The notes beneath the pieces are model-generated. The model ran no database searches, was not told where the DNA came from, and saw nothing but the letters and a program-made list of their open reading frames with translations. From Stenotrophomonas maltophilia (GTDB lineage Bacteria; Pseudomonadota; Gammaproteobacteria; Xanthomonadales; Xanthomonadaceae), in contig NZ_CP015612.1 of assembly GCF_002138415.1 (NCBI RefSeq), forward strand, positions 2,644,001 to 2,708,000: a stretch of 64,000 nucleotides of DNA. Reading direction: 5' to 3'. Of the stretch, positions 49,796-57,648 are shown in pieces (within the stretch, counting starts at the first letter, position 1; each line of letters starts with the position of its first letter). Made by a program: the position numbers and the translations under genes.

Positions 49796-52522
49796 TCAGC
49801 GGAACCGGTAGTCCAGCTGCACCCAGTACTGGCGGCCATACGGGTCGTAGTTGCCGACCGGGTAGAACGGCCAGCCACCTCCGTTCTTGTCCGCCGGCGG
49901 GCGGCTGTCACGCAGATTGTTGACGATCACACCCACCGACAGATTCTCGCCGAACTGGCGGAACACGCTGGCGTTGTACGTCATGTACGGCGCGATGCGG
50001 CCACTGCCATCGGTCTTCGGCAGCGAGCCGAAGCGGTTGCCGTACAGCGTGGTGGTCCAGTCACCCTGGTTCCAGGTGACACTGCCGTTGGCCTTGCTGC
50101 GCCACTGGTAGTCATCCAGCGAATTGCGGATGTCACGCTCCGGATCATCGGAGAACTGCCGGTATTTATGCTCCAGCACCACGGTATAGGCCAGGCGCGT
50201 GGTGAAGCGGCCGTAGCGGCCGGCATCGAAACGCCAGTTGCCCTTCAGGTCCAGGCCGCGAACCGATTCGGAGGCCGCGTTGATCGGATTGATCAGCACA
50301 CGGGTCACCTGGTCCGGCTGCACGGTTGCGGTGGACGGGTTGCGGATCACCCGCGACAGCGCGTCCTGGCACAGCGGTGAACCGATATCGCGCGCTTCGC
50401 CGCCCAGCGTGCGGCCCAGGCGGCAATCGGCCTCGTCACGCAGGATGCGGCTGGTATCGAGGCTGGTCACCTCGTTGTCGATGCGGATGTCGTAGTAGTC
50501 GGCACTGAAATCCAGCCCGGACAGCGGTGACCAGACCACGCCAAAGCCGTAGGACTTGGCCGATTCCGGCTGCAGCTGCGCATTGGCGCGGTTGCTGTAG
50601 TCGATCGACAGACCGTTGTAGTCACAGTTGTCGTACGACTGGCCTGCGGTGCGGCAGCGCCAGTAATCGGTCATGCCCGGGTTGTAGCCGCGGGTTTCGG
50701 TGGCAAACACGTAGTTCATGTCCGGCGCACGGAAGCTGGTCGCCGCGGTACCACGGATCAGCAGGCTCTCGATCGGACGGAACTCGACACCGAAACTCCA
50801 GGTGGCCTTGCCGATGTGCTCGCCACCGGCACGGTACTGGTCATAGCGACCGGCCAGGGTGGTGGTCAGCGACTGCAGCAGCGGCAATTGCAGCTCCACA
50901 CCTGCAGCGTAGCGGTCACGCTCGCCACCGGCACCGATGCCGGCGCTGGTGTTCCAGAACTCGCCGCTGCCCAGGCGCGGATCCGGGCGGTTGCGGTAGC
51001 CCTGGCTGCCGGCTTCAACCACCGCTGCCAACGCTGCATCTCCCCCAGGCAGCGCGAACAGGCGGCCATTGACGCTGGCGCTGAAGGTCTGCAGCCATGC
51101 CGCATTGCGGCTTTCCTGGTAGTCGGACAGGCCCTCGTATTCGTTCGGGGTCAATGGCTTGAACAGGCGTGCCGGGTCCGGCGCATAGACCTCAACGCCA
51201 TTGCGTACGCCCAGCTTCGGGCCGAGCAGGTATTCGTTGATGCCGGCCAGCAGCACCGGTCGGCGGGTGCGGTTCTCGTAGCGCGAGCGGCTGTAGACCG
51301 CTTCGTAATCCCAGCCACTGTCGCCGATCTGGCCACGTGCGCCGACATTGAACGACCACGAGTTTTCCAGGAAGCGGTTGGCATTGCGCGGCAGGCCGCC
51401 GATTTCCTCCGGCGCGAAGCGGCGGTACCAGCTTTCCAGGTTGCCGGTGGTCTGGTTGTAGAAGTAGTTGCGGGCCGAGGTCCAGGTCGGCGCACGCGTG
51501 TTGTTGTAGATCCGCGCGCTGCCCACGGCGACATCGGCGAACAGGTCGGTGGTCTCGTTGACGTGGAAGGTCAGCAGGCCATAGCCGTTGAGGTTGCGCT
51601 TCTGGGTCTGCACGGTCCAGTAGCTGGCGGCAGCCTCATTGCTGCCGCAGTACCAGCCCTGCCGCGGGTTGTAGGCGCGGAACACGCTGCCACCGTAGAT
51701 ATCCGACGCCCCATCGCAGCCGTTGACGCCGGGGTCGATGTTGCGGCCGGTGGCGGCATTGCGGCGATAGGCGATCGCGGTCGCCTGCGGCGGCTTGCCG
51801 GCCGGGTCATCGTCCAGCGAATCCATGAAATCGCGCTGGCGCGCATGGATTGCCTTGCGCACATCGAACTCGAAGCCGAACAGCGCATCCCAACGCTCGC
51901 CGGAACTGCCACCGACCACCTGCGCGCGCTGGTTGTCACCACCGCCCTGCTGGGTGCCGCCAGCGCGCACGTTCACGTCCACCCCCTGGAAGCGGTCCTT
52001 GAGGATGATGTTGACCACGCCGGCGATGGCATCGGAGCCGTATACCGCCGATGCGCCAGCGGCCAGCACCTCGATACGCTCGATCAGCGCGCTGGGAATG
52101 TTGGCCAGGTTGACCACGTTCACCGAGCCCTCGTAGGCCAGCGGGTAGTCGGCCTGGCGACGGCCGTTGACCAGCACCAGCGTGCGGTTCGGGCCCAGCC
52201 CGCGCAGGTTGATGGTGTTGGCGGCCGGGGTGAAGGTATTGCCGAAGTCCTCGCCCTGCACGTTACCGGTGTTTTCGGTCAACGCGCTCAACGCATCGAA
52301 GGCGTTGCGGTAACCCTGCGCATCGATCTGCTCGCGGCTGATCACCGTCACCGGCGACGGGCCCTCGACACTGGCGCGTGGAATGCGCGAGCCGGTGACC
52401 TTCACTTCCTGCAGTGAGACGGGTGCGCTTTCCTGCGCGAAGGCCGGCGACGAGACCAGCATCATGGACGACAGCGCGAGCACCAGCGGACGCGGGCGCA
52501 GCGCCTTGTGGGAGGCGGACAT
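49796..52522 (-). CDS. TonB-dependent outer-membrane receptor
   Basis: 908 residues from ATG 52522, which has AGGA upstream. Signal peptide (PLVLALSSMMLVSSPAFAQ), then a TonB-box-like VSLQEVKVTGSRIPR, a plug domain (SPVTVISREQIDAQGYRNAFDAL, NLRGLGPNRTLVLVNGRR, IERIEVLAAGASAVYGSDAIAGVVNIILK) and a large barrel ending QYWVQLDYRFR. The 'GSRIPR' start and plug wording place it with the Xanthomonadaceae receptors for peptides, carbohydrates or unknown nutrients rather than classic siderophore receptors. No transport partner gene is adjacent. Confidence 0.92.
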   Translation of the reverse strand: MSASHKALRPRPLVLALSSMMLVSSPAFAQESAPVSLQEVKVTGSRIPRASVEGPSPVTVISREQIDAQGYRNAFDALSALTENTGNVQGEDFGNTFTPAANTINLRGLGPNRTLVLVNGRRQADYPLAYEGSVNVVNLANIPSALIERIEVLAAGASAVYGSDAIAGVVNIILKDRFQGVDVNVRAGGTQQGGGDNQRAQVVGGSSGERWDALFGFEFDVRKAIHARQRDFMDSLDDDPAGKPPQATAIAYRRNAATGRNIDPGVNGCDGASDIYGGSVFRAYNPRQGWYCGSNEAAASYWTVQTQKRNLNGYGLLTFHVNETTDLFADVAVGSARIYNNTRAPTWTSARNYFYNQTTGNLESWYRRFAPEEIGGLPRNANRFLENSWSFNVGARGQIGDSGWDYEAVYSRSRYENRTRRPVLLAGINEYLLGPKLGVRNGVEVYAPDPARLFKPLTPNEYEGLSDYQESRNAAWLQTFSASVNGRLFALPGGDAALAAVVEAGSQGYRNRPDPRLGSGEFWNTSAGIGAGGERDRYAAGVELQLPLLQSLTTTLAGRYDQYRAGGEHIGKATWSFGVEFRPIESLLIRGTAATSFRAPDMNYVFATETRGYNPGMTDYWRCRTAGQSYDNCDYNGLSIDYSNRANAQLQPESAKSYGFGVVWSPLSGLDFSADYYDIRIDNEVTSLDTSRILRDEADCRLGRTLGGEARDIGSPLCQDALSRVIRNPSTATVQPDQVTRVLINPINAASESVRGLDLKGNWRFDAGRYGRFTTRLAYTVVLEHKYRQFSDDPERDIRNSLDDYQWRSKANGSVTWNQGDWTTTLYGNRFGSLPKTDGSGRIAPYMTYNASVFRQFGENLSVGVIVNNLRDSRPPADKNGGGWPFYPVGNYDPYGRQYWVQLDYRFR

Positions 52523-52737
52523 GGGCTTCCTGGGGGAGTGGGTGGTGGTAAGGGAGCAGCGGCCTGAGCGGCGCATAACGATCCCGTAACGAAAGTGTCC
52601 TGAATGGGTGGTTTCAACGGAAATGACCAGCCCTGATGGGCTTATGCCTGAACCGAATCAGATCCGGCCCGATGCCCGGCGTGTTTTTACAATGTTTTGA
52701 ATGGTCTGGCGCCGCGGGCACGGTCATCGTTGCTGGG

Positions 52738-53337
52738 ATGACGACCCCGTACCCGATCTCCGCTCTTCCCCCGCTGCGCCCGGTGCAGCGCCGCCATCTG
52801 CTGCAACTGCAGGCGGCGCCGGTCACCCTGCGCCCATTCCTACGCACCGATCTGCCACGCTGGCGCCTGTTCGATGACCGCCGCCGGCGCGGCCGCCGTC
52901 ACCCCGGCGACATCGACGAGGAGGCGCGCTTTCTCGCCCACATGCATCGCTCGCGCCTGGAGCAGGACAACGATCAGCTGCTGCTGGGGGTGTTCGACGA
53001 CGAACACGGCACGGTGCTGGATCAGCTGCATATCCGCCTGCAGTCGCTGCACGCGCGCAGTGCCGAGTTGCTGTCGCTGCAGCACTGGCACCCGCATGCC
53101 GACGCGGCGCTGCGGGCGCTGTGCCCGTTCCTGTTCGAGGATGTCGGCCTGCATCGCCTGTTCGTGATGCTGCCACCAGACTGCAATGACCCGTTCGCCA
53201 CTGCGCTGCACGCCTTCGGCTTCGAGCAGGAAGGCCTGCTGCGCGACCATCATCTGGATATGGAAGGCTGGCAGGACCGTCAGCTGCTGGCACTGACCGC
53301 GCCAATGTGGCGGAGCCAGCACAGGGTGCTGGACTAG
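52738..53337 (+). CDS. GNAT-family acetyltransferase-like protein
   Basis: 199 residues from ATG 52738; an in-frame ATG lies at 52636. The segment VTLRPFLRTDLPRW is a typical GNAT start, and the C-terminal half (ADAALRALCPFLFEDVGLHRLFVMLPPDCNDPFATALHAFGFEQEGLLRDHHLDMEGWQDRQLLAL) matches the RimJ/RimL-type motifs A and B. The acetyl-CoA pyrophosphate loop is poorly conserved, so activity is uncertain. Convergent with, and 4 bases overlapping, the cdh gene. Confidence 0.7.
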   Translation: MTTPYPISALPPLRPVQRRHLLQLQAAPVTLRPFLRTDLPRWRLFDDRRRRGRRHPGDIDEEARFLAHMHRSRLEQDNDQLLLGVFDDEHGTVLDQLHIRLQSLHARSAELLSLQHWHPHADAALRALCPFLFEDVGLHRLFVMLPPDCNDPFATALHAFGFEQEGLLRDHHLDMEGWQDRQLLALTAPMWRSQHRVLD

Positions 53338-54113
53338 CGCACCCGCTCCAGCGCGTTGCCGGCACCGGTCAGCACCGAACACGCGTGGTCCTGCAGTTCT
53401 TCAGCGCTGGCCTCGTTGCCGGTGCCGGCGTCCACGCGGGTGGCCAGCAGGATGAAGCCCGGACCGCCCTGCACTGCGTTCCGGCCGGCCACGACCAGGC
53501 TCCACTGGCCGACGTCGTCCACGCCAGCGAGGTCATAGGCCAGCAGATTGAGCGGATTGGCGGTCAGTTCCGCGCCCGGCAGCAGGCGGGCCTGGTACTG
53601 ATGGCCGCGCAGCAGCACCGGCAACGGTGCCCAGCGGCTGCCCAGGGCGGCAGCATGCGTGTCCAGCGCCTGCAGCACGTCGGCACGCAGGCAATCCACA
53701 TGGATATGCAGCTGGTGTTGTGACCGGCCGTGCGGCGAGTTCAGCGCCAGGCTGGCGACATTGCGCGGCAGCGGTTGCCGCAGGGCCTGTTCGGTGTGGC
53801 TGCGCGCCTGCCAGGCTGCAGCGAAGTAGTTCGGTGCACCACGCTGGTACAGGCTGCGGTTCTCGATGCCGCTGACCTTGTCCAGCGGCATCAGCAGGAA
53901 CTGGTAGTCGCCGTGCGCGTCCTTGACCAGCACATTGCGGCGGTCGGCGGCCATCTCCACGCGCAGGCAATCGCCGCGTGGGCCTTCGGCACCCCGGCAG
54001 TCACGCTCGATCAACCGCCACAATGCATCGGAATGGGCCGGCGGCGGTGGTGGTGCGCTGGCACAAGCGGACAACAGCAGCAGGGACGGCAGCAGGAAGG
54101 GGCGCAGGAACAC
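53334..54113 (-). CDS. cdh: CDP-diacylglycerol diphosphatase
   Basis: 259 residues. A lipoprotein signal (LLLLSAC, Cys17) replaces the N-terminal anchor of the E. coli enzyme. The rest follows Cdh closely: YQFLLMPLDKVSGIE, PNYFAAAWQAR, SLALNSPHGRSQHQLHIHVDCLRADV (histidine pair at ~136 and 138), SRWAPLPVLLRGHQYQAR, and ASAEELQDHACSVL at the end. It hydrolyses CDP-diacylglycerol to CMP and phosphatidic acid at the membrane. It is separate from other phospholipid genes here. Confidence 0.88.
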   Translation of the reverse strand: MFLRPFLLPSLLLLSACASAPPPPPAHSDALWRLIERDCRGAEGPRGDCLRVEMAADRRNVLVKDAHGDYQFLLMPLDKVSGIENRSLYQRGAPNYFAAAWQARSHTEQALRQPLPRNVASLALNSPHGRSQHQLHIHVDCLRADVLQALDTHAAALGSRWAPLPVLLRGHQYQARLLPGAELTANPLNLLAYDLAGVDDVGQWSLVVAGRNAVQGGPGFILLATRVDAGTGNEASAEELQDHACSVLTGAGNALERVR

Positions 54114-54181
54114 GGCAACGGCTCACGGAACAGGCACGGCAGACAGCGCCGCGCGGCATTGTAGCCAGTGCAGTGCTGCAA

Positions 54182-54802
54182 TCAGTAGGTGCCGAACGGC
54201 ACTTCAACCACGATCGGGGCGGCACCCTCGCCGGCCTGCAGGATGTAGCGGTCCAGCGCGCCATCGTCATCGGCGGGCGGCTGGCGCTGGAAACGCAGCG
54301 GATAGCGGGTCTCACCCAGGCGCACGGCACTGCCGTCGGCCTCCAGCGCGGCACCTTCCGGAATCAGCAGCCCGCCCAGGTCGCTGTAAGCGCCGGGTAC
54401 ATCGGCGAAGCTGTAGTCAGCCAGCTCGTCCACCCGCTGCATCGCATAGACGTGCGGCACATAGGGACGTGCGGGGCTGCGGCCATTGCTCAGGTCGGTC
54501 ACCCAGGCCTGTGGCAGGTGGTACTGACCGCGCAGCGCGGCCACGCCCAGCGAGGGACTGGCCACCTGCAGGCAGCACACTGTCCGCTTGCCTTCACGGT
54601 CGAGGATGGCGAAACGGTCGCCGCGGGTAGCCGCCTGCGGCAGCATGGCAAAGGCCAGGTTGCGCTGCGCAGGCGCGTAGCCGGATTCGGTCTGCAGGTT
54701 GCGCCAGGCACCGAATACCGGGGTTTCGACCGGCGCGGGTTCCGGATCGGCAGCGGAGGCGGCAAACGCCACGCCCAGCAACGACAACACCAGCGCCGTC
54801 AT
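54182..54802 (-). CDS. Hypothetical exported protein
   Basis: 206 residues. ATG 54802 is chosen because AGGAAG lies 9 bases upstream and it starts a clean signal peptide (MTALVLSLLGVAFAASAAD); an in-frame ATG 36 bases upstream lacks a ribosome-binding site. The mature part contains a Cys-Cys pair (REGKRTVCCLQV) and ends VVEVPFGTY. No family is recognised. Predicted periplasmic. Confidence 0.7.
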   Translation of the reverse strand: MTALVLSLLGVAFAASAADPEPAPVETPVFGAWRNLQTESGYAPAQRNLAFAMLPQAATRGDRFAILDREGKRTVCCLQVASPSLGVAALRGQYHLPQAWVTDLSNGRSPARPYVPHVYAMQRVDELADYSFADVPGAYSDLGGLLIPEGAALEADGSAVRLGETRYPLRFQRQPPADDDGALDRYILQAGEGAAPIVVEVPFGTY

Positions 54803-55010
54803 CGTCTTGTGCTTCCTGCGGAAACTGCCTGCCGTCATACCGTATCCAATACCTGGGCCGGAAGAGCCCGGCCTACCCGCTGGCGCGGTGCCAGTCATCC
54901 CTCTCACTATGCAACGGCCACGCTGTGCCGGCAATGACCGGGGCGCTGACGCCTTTCGCACGCCGGGTGCTATCGTTCCCGCCATCTTCCCCCTGCGCAG
55001 GAGCGCTCGC

Positions 55011-55307
55011 ATGTCTGCATTCCGTCTGTCCCTGTTGCTGCCGGCCTCTGCGCTGCTGCTGTCGGCCTGTGTCAGCACGCCTGGTCCGGAAGTCAAAGGC
55101 AGCGGCCGCTGCGACGCCAGCCAGCTGGGCTGGGCGATCGGCCAGCCGGCCAATGAGTCCAACATCCGCCGCCTGTCCAGCGAGAGCGGTGCCGGCCTGG
55201 TCAACCCGATCGGCCCCAGCACCATCACCACCAAGGACATCCGTCAGGACCGCCTGCGCGTGTTCGTGGACAAGGACAACATCATCACCGCCACCCGCTG
55301 CGAGTAA
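55011..55307 (+). CDS. I78-family peptidase-inhibitor-like lipoprotein
   Basis: 98 residues. Lipoprotein signal (LLLPASALLLSAC), then the I78 core: CDASQLGWAIGQPANESNIRRL, SGAGLVNPIGPSTITTKDIRQDRLRVFVDKDNIITATRC, with the conserved 'D.R.RvfvD' and terminal Cys that can pair with the first. AGGAG precedes the ATG. Family members inhibit serine proteases; here it may protect the envelope from the cell's own proteases. It is followed immediately by the repeat and IS110 element. Confidence 0.82.
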   Translation: MSAFRLSLLLPASALLLSACVSTPGPEVKGSGRCDASQLGWAIGQPANESNIRRLSSESGAGLVNPIGPSTITTKDIRQDRLRVFVDKDNIITATRCE

Positions 55308-55325
55308 GCGCCGCGGCAGGTTTCT

Positions 55326-55399
55326 GTAGAGCCGAGCCCACGCTCGGCTGCTCTCCGGTCAGGCCGCACGGAAAGCCAGCCGAGCGTAGGCTCGGCTCT
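55326..55399. repeat. REP dimer interrupted by the IS110 element
   Basis: A GTAG palindrome (GTAGAGCCGAGCCCACGCTC..., from 55326) faces a second unit ending GGCTCGGCTCT at 55399. The expected CTAC end of the second unit is found only after the IS110 element (TCTAC at 56621-56625), showing that the element entered the last bases of the repeat. The intact equivalent dimer lies at 57562-57627. Confidence 0.85.
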
Positions 55400-55410
55400 T
55401 GTGTCTTGGA

Positions 55411-55600
55411 TCGTGCCCTGATCAGGCACAATCCCCCGGTGACCCGGGAGGCTCCGATGACGCTGCCTCGGCTCTTAAGCCTTCGAGCTTGCAAAGTAGA
55501 TTCAGCGCGTCGGCGGCCTGACACCGCCTTGGAACTTGAACGGTATCTTAGGCCCACCATGGGGTGAGAGCCTGTACTCACAAGGGCAAGTCTGGCGGCT
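55411..55600 (+). ncRNA. Predicted bridge RNA of the IS110 element
   Basis: The left end folds into a 5' hairpin (GTGCC/GGCAC, 55413-55429), a small CCCGG/CCGGG hairpin, a target loop and a donor loop. The target loop is closed by CGCTG/CAGCG (55461-55465 with 55503-55507) and split by an AAGC/GCTT hairpin (55477-55490). Its left side, CTCGGCTCT (55467-55475), is identical to the left flank of the insertion; its right side, GTAGA (55496-55500), is complementary to the right flank TCTAC. The donor loop is closed by CCGCC/GGCGG and ACTTG/CAAGT (55524-55538 with 55587-55598). Its ACGGTATCT (55540-55548) is identical to the element's right end (56615-56623), and CACAAG (55579-55584) is complementary to the left end CTTGTG (55398-55403). 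Confidence 0.85.
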
Positions 55601-55637
55601 TCCGATCACGATCGTAAGTTCAAGCTGGAGCCAAATC

Positions 55638-56603
55638 ATGCAATTTATCGGCATCGACGCTGCCAAGGCGACCTTTGATATCGCCGTGCCACTATCTGGC
55701 AGCAAGTATCGAACCAAGGCCAAACTCCCCAATACGCCAAAGGGCTTTGATGAGCTTCTTGCGTGGCGCGCCAAGCATGCACCGAACGCGGCGGTAGGCA
55801 TGGAGGCTACAGGTATCTATCACGAAGCCTTGGCTCGAGCCCTGGTGGAGGCGGGGGTGGTGGTTCATGTGGCCAATCCCGCCCGAGTAAAGGCGTTTGG
55901 GCAGGCGGAGGGAATCCGGACCAAGACGGATCGCAGCGACGCCAAGCTGATTGCCCGGTTCTTTGAGGCACAACGCCCGGAAAAGCTGCATCCCTACGTT
56001 CCGCCGACACCCTCGGAGGTGAAGCTGCGCGCCTTGGTACGGCGTCGAGACGACCTCCAGGAAATGCTGCAGATGGAGCACAACCGCCTGGACGTTGCCG
56101 ATATCTCGGTCCAGCAAGGGATCAAGGATGTGATCCGGACGCTGGAAGAGCAGATCAAGCAGGTCCAAAAGGCGATTGAGGACCATATCGATAACGATCC
56201 GGACCTGCGCCGGCGTCATCAACTGCTTACCAGCATTCCCGGTATAGGCAACACCAGCAGTGCCCAGCTGCTGGCCATGCTGGGGGATCTAAGCAAATAC
56301 AGCGACGTGCGCCAGGTGGTTGCCCACGCGGGCCTGAATCCGGCCCAGCGTCAATCAGGAAATTACGAAGGTAAATCCCGGATATCACGCGTCGGCGATG
56401 CCGTTTTCCGCAAGAAACTGTACATGCCGGCGCTGACCGGGAAGACCCACAACCCTACGCTGAAGTCCTTTGCAGACCGGCTCAGCGCGAAAGGAAAGCC
56501 CTTCAAGGTCGTCATGTGTGCGGTGATGCGTAAACTCATCCATCTGGTTTGGGGCGTACTGAGAAGTGGCCGACCCTTTGAGCCGGACGTTGCCCTTGCC
56601 TAG
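55638..56603 (+). CDS. IS110-family transposase (DEDD RuvC-like plus serine domain)
   Basis: 321 residues from ATG 55638, with GGAG 9 bases upstream. The N-terminal RuvC-like domain carries the DEDD set at D7 (FIGIDAAKATFD), E56 (AVGMEATGIY), D98 and D101 (KTDRSDAKLIARFF), with the same spacing as in IS621. A coiled linker (~130-190) is followed by the Tnp domain (LLTSIPGIGNTSSAQLLAMLGDL, HAGLNPAQRQSGNYEGKSRISRVGD), in which S240 is the candidate nucleophile. It is full length with no frameshift, so it is probably functional. It recombines donor and target guided by the bridge RNA. Confidence 0.95.
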   Translation: MQFIGIDAAKATFDIAVPLSGSKYRTKAKLPNTPKGFDELLAWRAKHAPNAAVGMEATGIYHEALARALVEAGVVVHVANPARVKAFGQAEGIRTKTDRSDAKLIARFFEAQRPEKLHPYVPPTPSEVKLRALVRRRDDLQEMLQMEHNRLDVADISVQQGIKDVIRTLEEQIKQVQKAIEDHIDNDPDLRRRHQLLTSIPGIGNTSSAQLLAMLGDLSKYSDVRQVVAHAGLNPAQRQSGNYEGKSRISRVGDAVFRKKLYMPALTGKTHNPTLKSFADRLSAKGKPFKVVMCAVMRKLIHLVWGVLRSGRPFEPDVALA

Positions 56604-56613
56604 GCAAGGGCAA
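56590..56613. repeat. Perfect 24-bp palindrome over the transposase stop codon
   Basis: TTGCCCTTGCCT is followed directly by its reverse complement, with the TAG stop (56601-56603) at the centre. It lies 10 bases before the right end of the element. It may act as a terminator hairpin or protect the element from readthrough. Confidence 0.75.
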
Positions 56614-56630
56614 CACGGTATCTACAGGGT

Positions 56631-57515
56631 TCAGGGTTCGGTATAGCCGGCACAGTCCGGCAGCGCCTGGTCCGGGTGGAACATCCCCTCCGCGAAGCGG
56701 AACAGCCGCGTGTAGGTGCACGCCGGGTCCTGCTCGCTGCGCAGATCCTTCTTCTTCAGCGGCCCCTTGGCCAGCGAATCCTCGAAGCGCGAGACACCGG
56801 CCGGAAACCGTGTCGCCACGGTCTGGTAGCGCAGCACCGGCATGCCCGCGGCCGCCGTCTCCAGCCCCAGCTTTGCCGAGAATCCATACTCATCGTGGCA
56901 GGCGCCTGCGCGCTGCTTGATGTCCTGCTCGCTGAAACAGGCGCGGATCATCGCATTGCCCAGCCATGGCACGGTCAGCACGTCGTCGTCCACCTGGATG
57001 TCGTCCTGCAGGTGGCGCACGCGTGCCAGCTGCAGCGTGGACGCGTCGGCACCTCCACCGGAATACATGGCGCTGAACGTGACGATGCCACCCACCAGCA
57101 CGTTCTGGCGGGCGCGCTGCTGCGGGTCGGTCACCGGCGCGTCGCTGCCAACTCCCGGAGCCAGTCGCACGATCCACGGCCACAGCTTCAGATCACTTTC
57201 CTGCGGCACGTCGATGCTGACGTGGTAGGTGTGCGGCGTGCCCTGGCCCGGCACCTTCTCAAGCACCTCCAGCACGGTCGGCCGGTCACCATCCTCGGCG
57301 ACCGGCTGCACGCGCACGCACCAGTTGCCGTCCCGCGTGCACTCGTAGAGCCCCGCCGGCCCCGTCTCATGGGCGATCAGCACCTGCCCCAATGGCTCCA
57401 TCACATTGCCGGCGGCATCACGCTGCTGCGGCAGGATCGAGCCCTGGGCTAGCGCCAGCATCGGGGTGGCCAGCAGTGTGGCGCACAGGGTCGCGCGGGC
57501 AACGATGGTGGGCAT
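56631..57515 (-). CDS. Hypothetical exported protein
   Basis: 294 residues with a signal peptide (ATLCATLLATPMLALAQG). The mature part contains several cysteines (LYECTRDGNWCVRV; RACFSEQD...GACHDEYGFSAK; DPACTYTRLF; LPDCAGYTEP) likely to form disulfides in the periplasm. No family is recognised. The IS110 element ends 8 bases beyond its stop codon, so the gene itself is intact, but its original 3' repeat/terminator has been displaced. Confidence 0.7.
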   Translation of the reverse strand: MPTIVARATLCATLLATPMLALAQGSILPQQRDAAGNVMEPLGQVLIAHETGPAGLYECTRDGNWCVRVQPVAEDGDRPTVLEVLEKVPGQGTPHTYHVSIDVPQESDLKLWPWIVRLAPGVGSDAPVTDPQQRARQNVLVGGIVTFSAMYSGGGADASTLQLARVRHLQDDIQVDDDVLTVPWLGNAMIRACFSEQDIKQRAGACHDEYGFSAKLGLETAAAGMPVLRYQTVATRFPAGVSRFEDSLAKGPLKKKDLRSEQDPACTYTRLFRFAEGMFHPDQALPDCAGYTEP

Positions 57516-57561
57516 GGAGGAGATTCCTGCTTGTGGAATCCAGATGGTAACCGCTGCCTTT

Positions 57562-57627
57562 GTAGAGTCGAGCCATGCTCGACTGCTGTCTGTCGGGAAG
57601 AGCAGCCGAGCATAGGCTCGGCTCTAC
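57562..57627. repeat. Intact REP dimer (GTAG...CTAC)
   Basis: GTAGAGTCGAGCCATGCTCG... faces AGCAGCCGAGCATAGGCTCG...CTCTAC across a short loop. Its right end CTCGGCTCTAC (57617-57627) is the same 11-bp string that the IS110 bridge RNA appears to target. It lies between the exported protein gene (divergent) and the dld stop. Confidence 0.85.
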
Positions 57628-57648
57628 AGTAAAGCCGCGTTGTATCCG

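Larger units (their letters stand above)
55398..56623 (+). mobile_element. IS110-family element with bridge RNA in its left end
   Basis: The element runs from the CT core at 55398-55399 to the CT core at 56622-56623 (about 1.22 kb). There are no terminal inverted repeats and no target duplication beyond the short shared TCT, as is normal for IS110. It has a long non-coding left end (238 bp), one transposase gene and a very short right end, which is the IS110-group (not IS1111-group) layout. The left flank ends CTCGGCTCT and the right flank begins TCTAC, together rebuilding a GTAG repeat. Confidence 0.9.

Noticed and set aside
55398..56623. IS1111-subgroup assignment for the IS110 element
   Set aside because: IS1111-type elements carry subterminal inverted repeats and a long right end; here the long non-coding end is on the left and the right end is about 20 bases, so the IS110 group fits.
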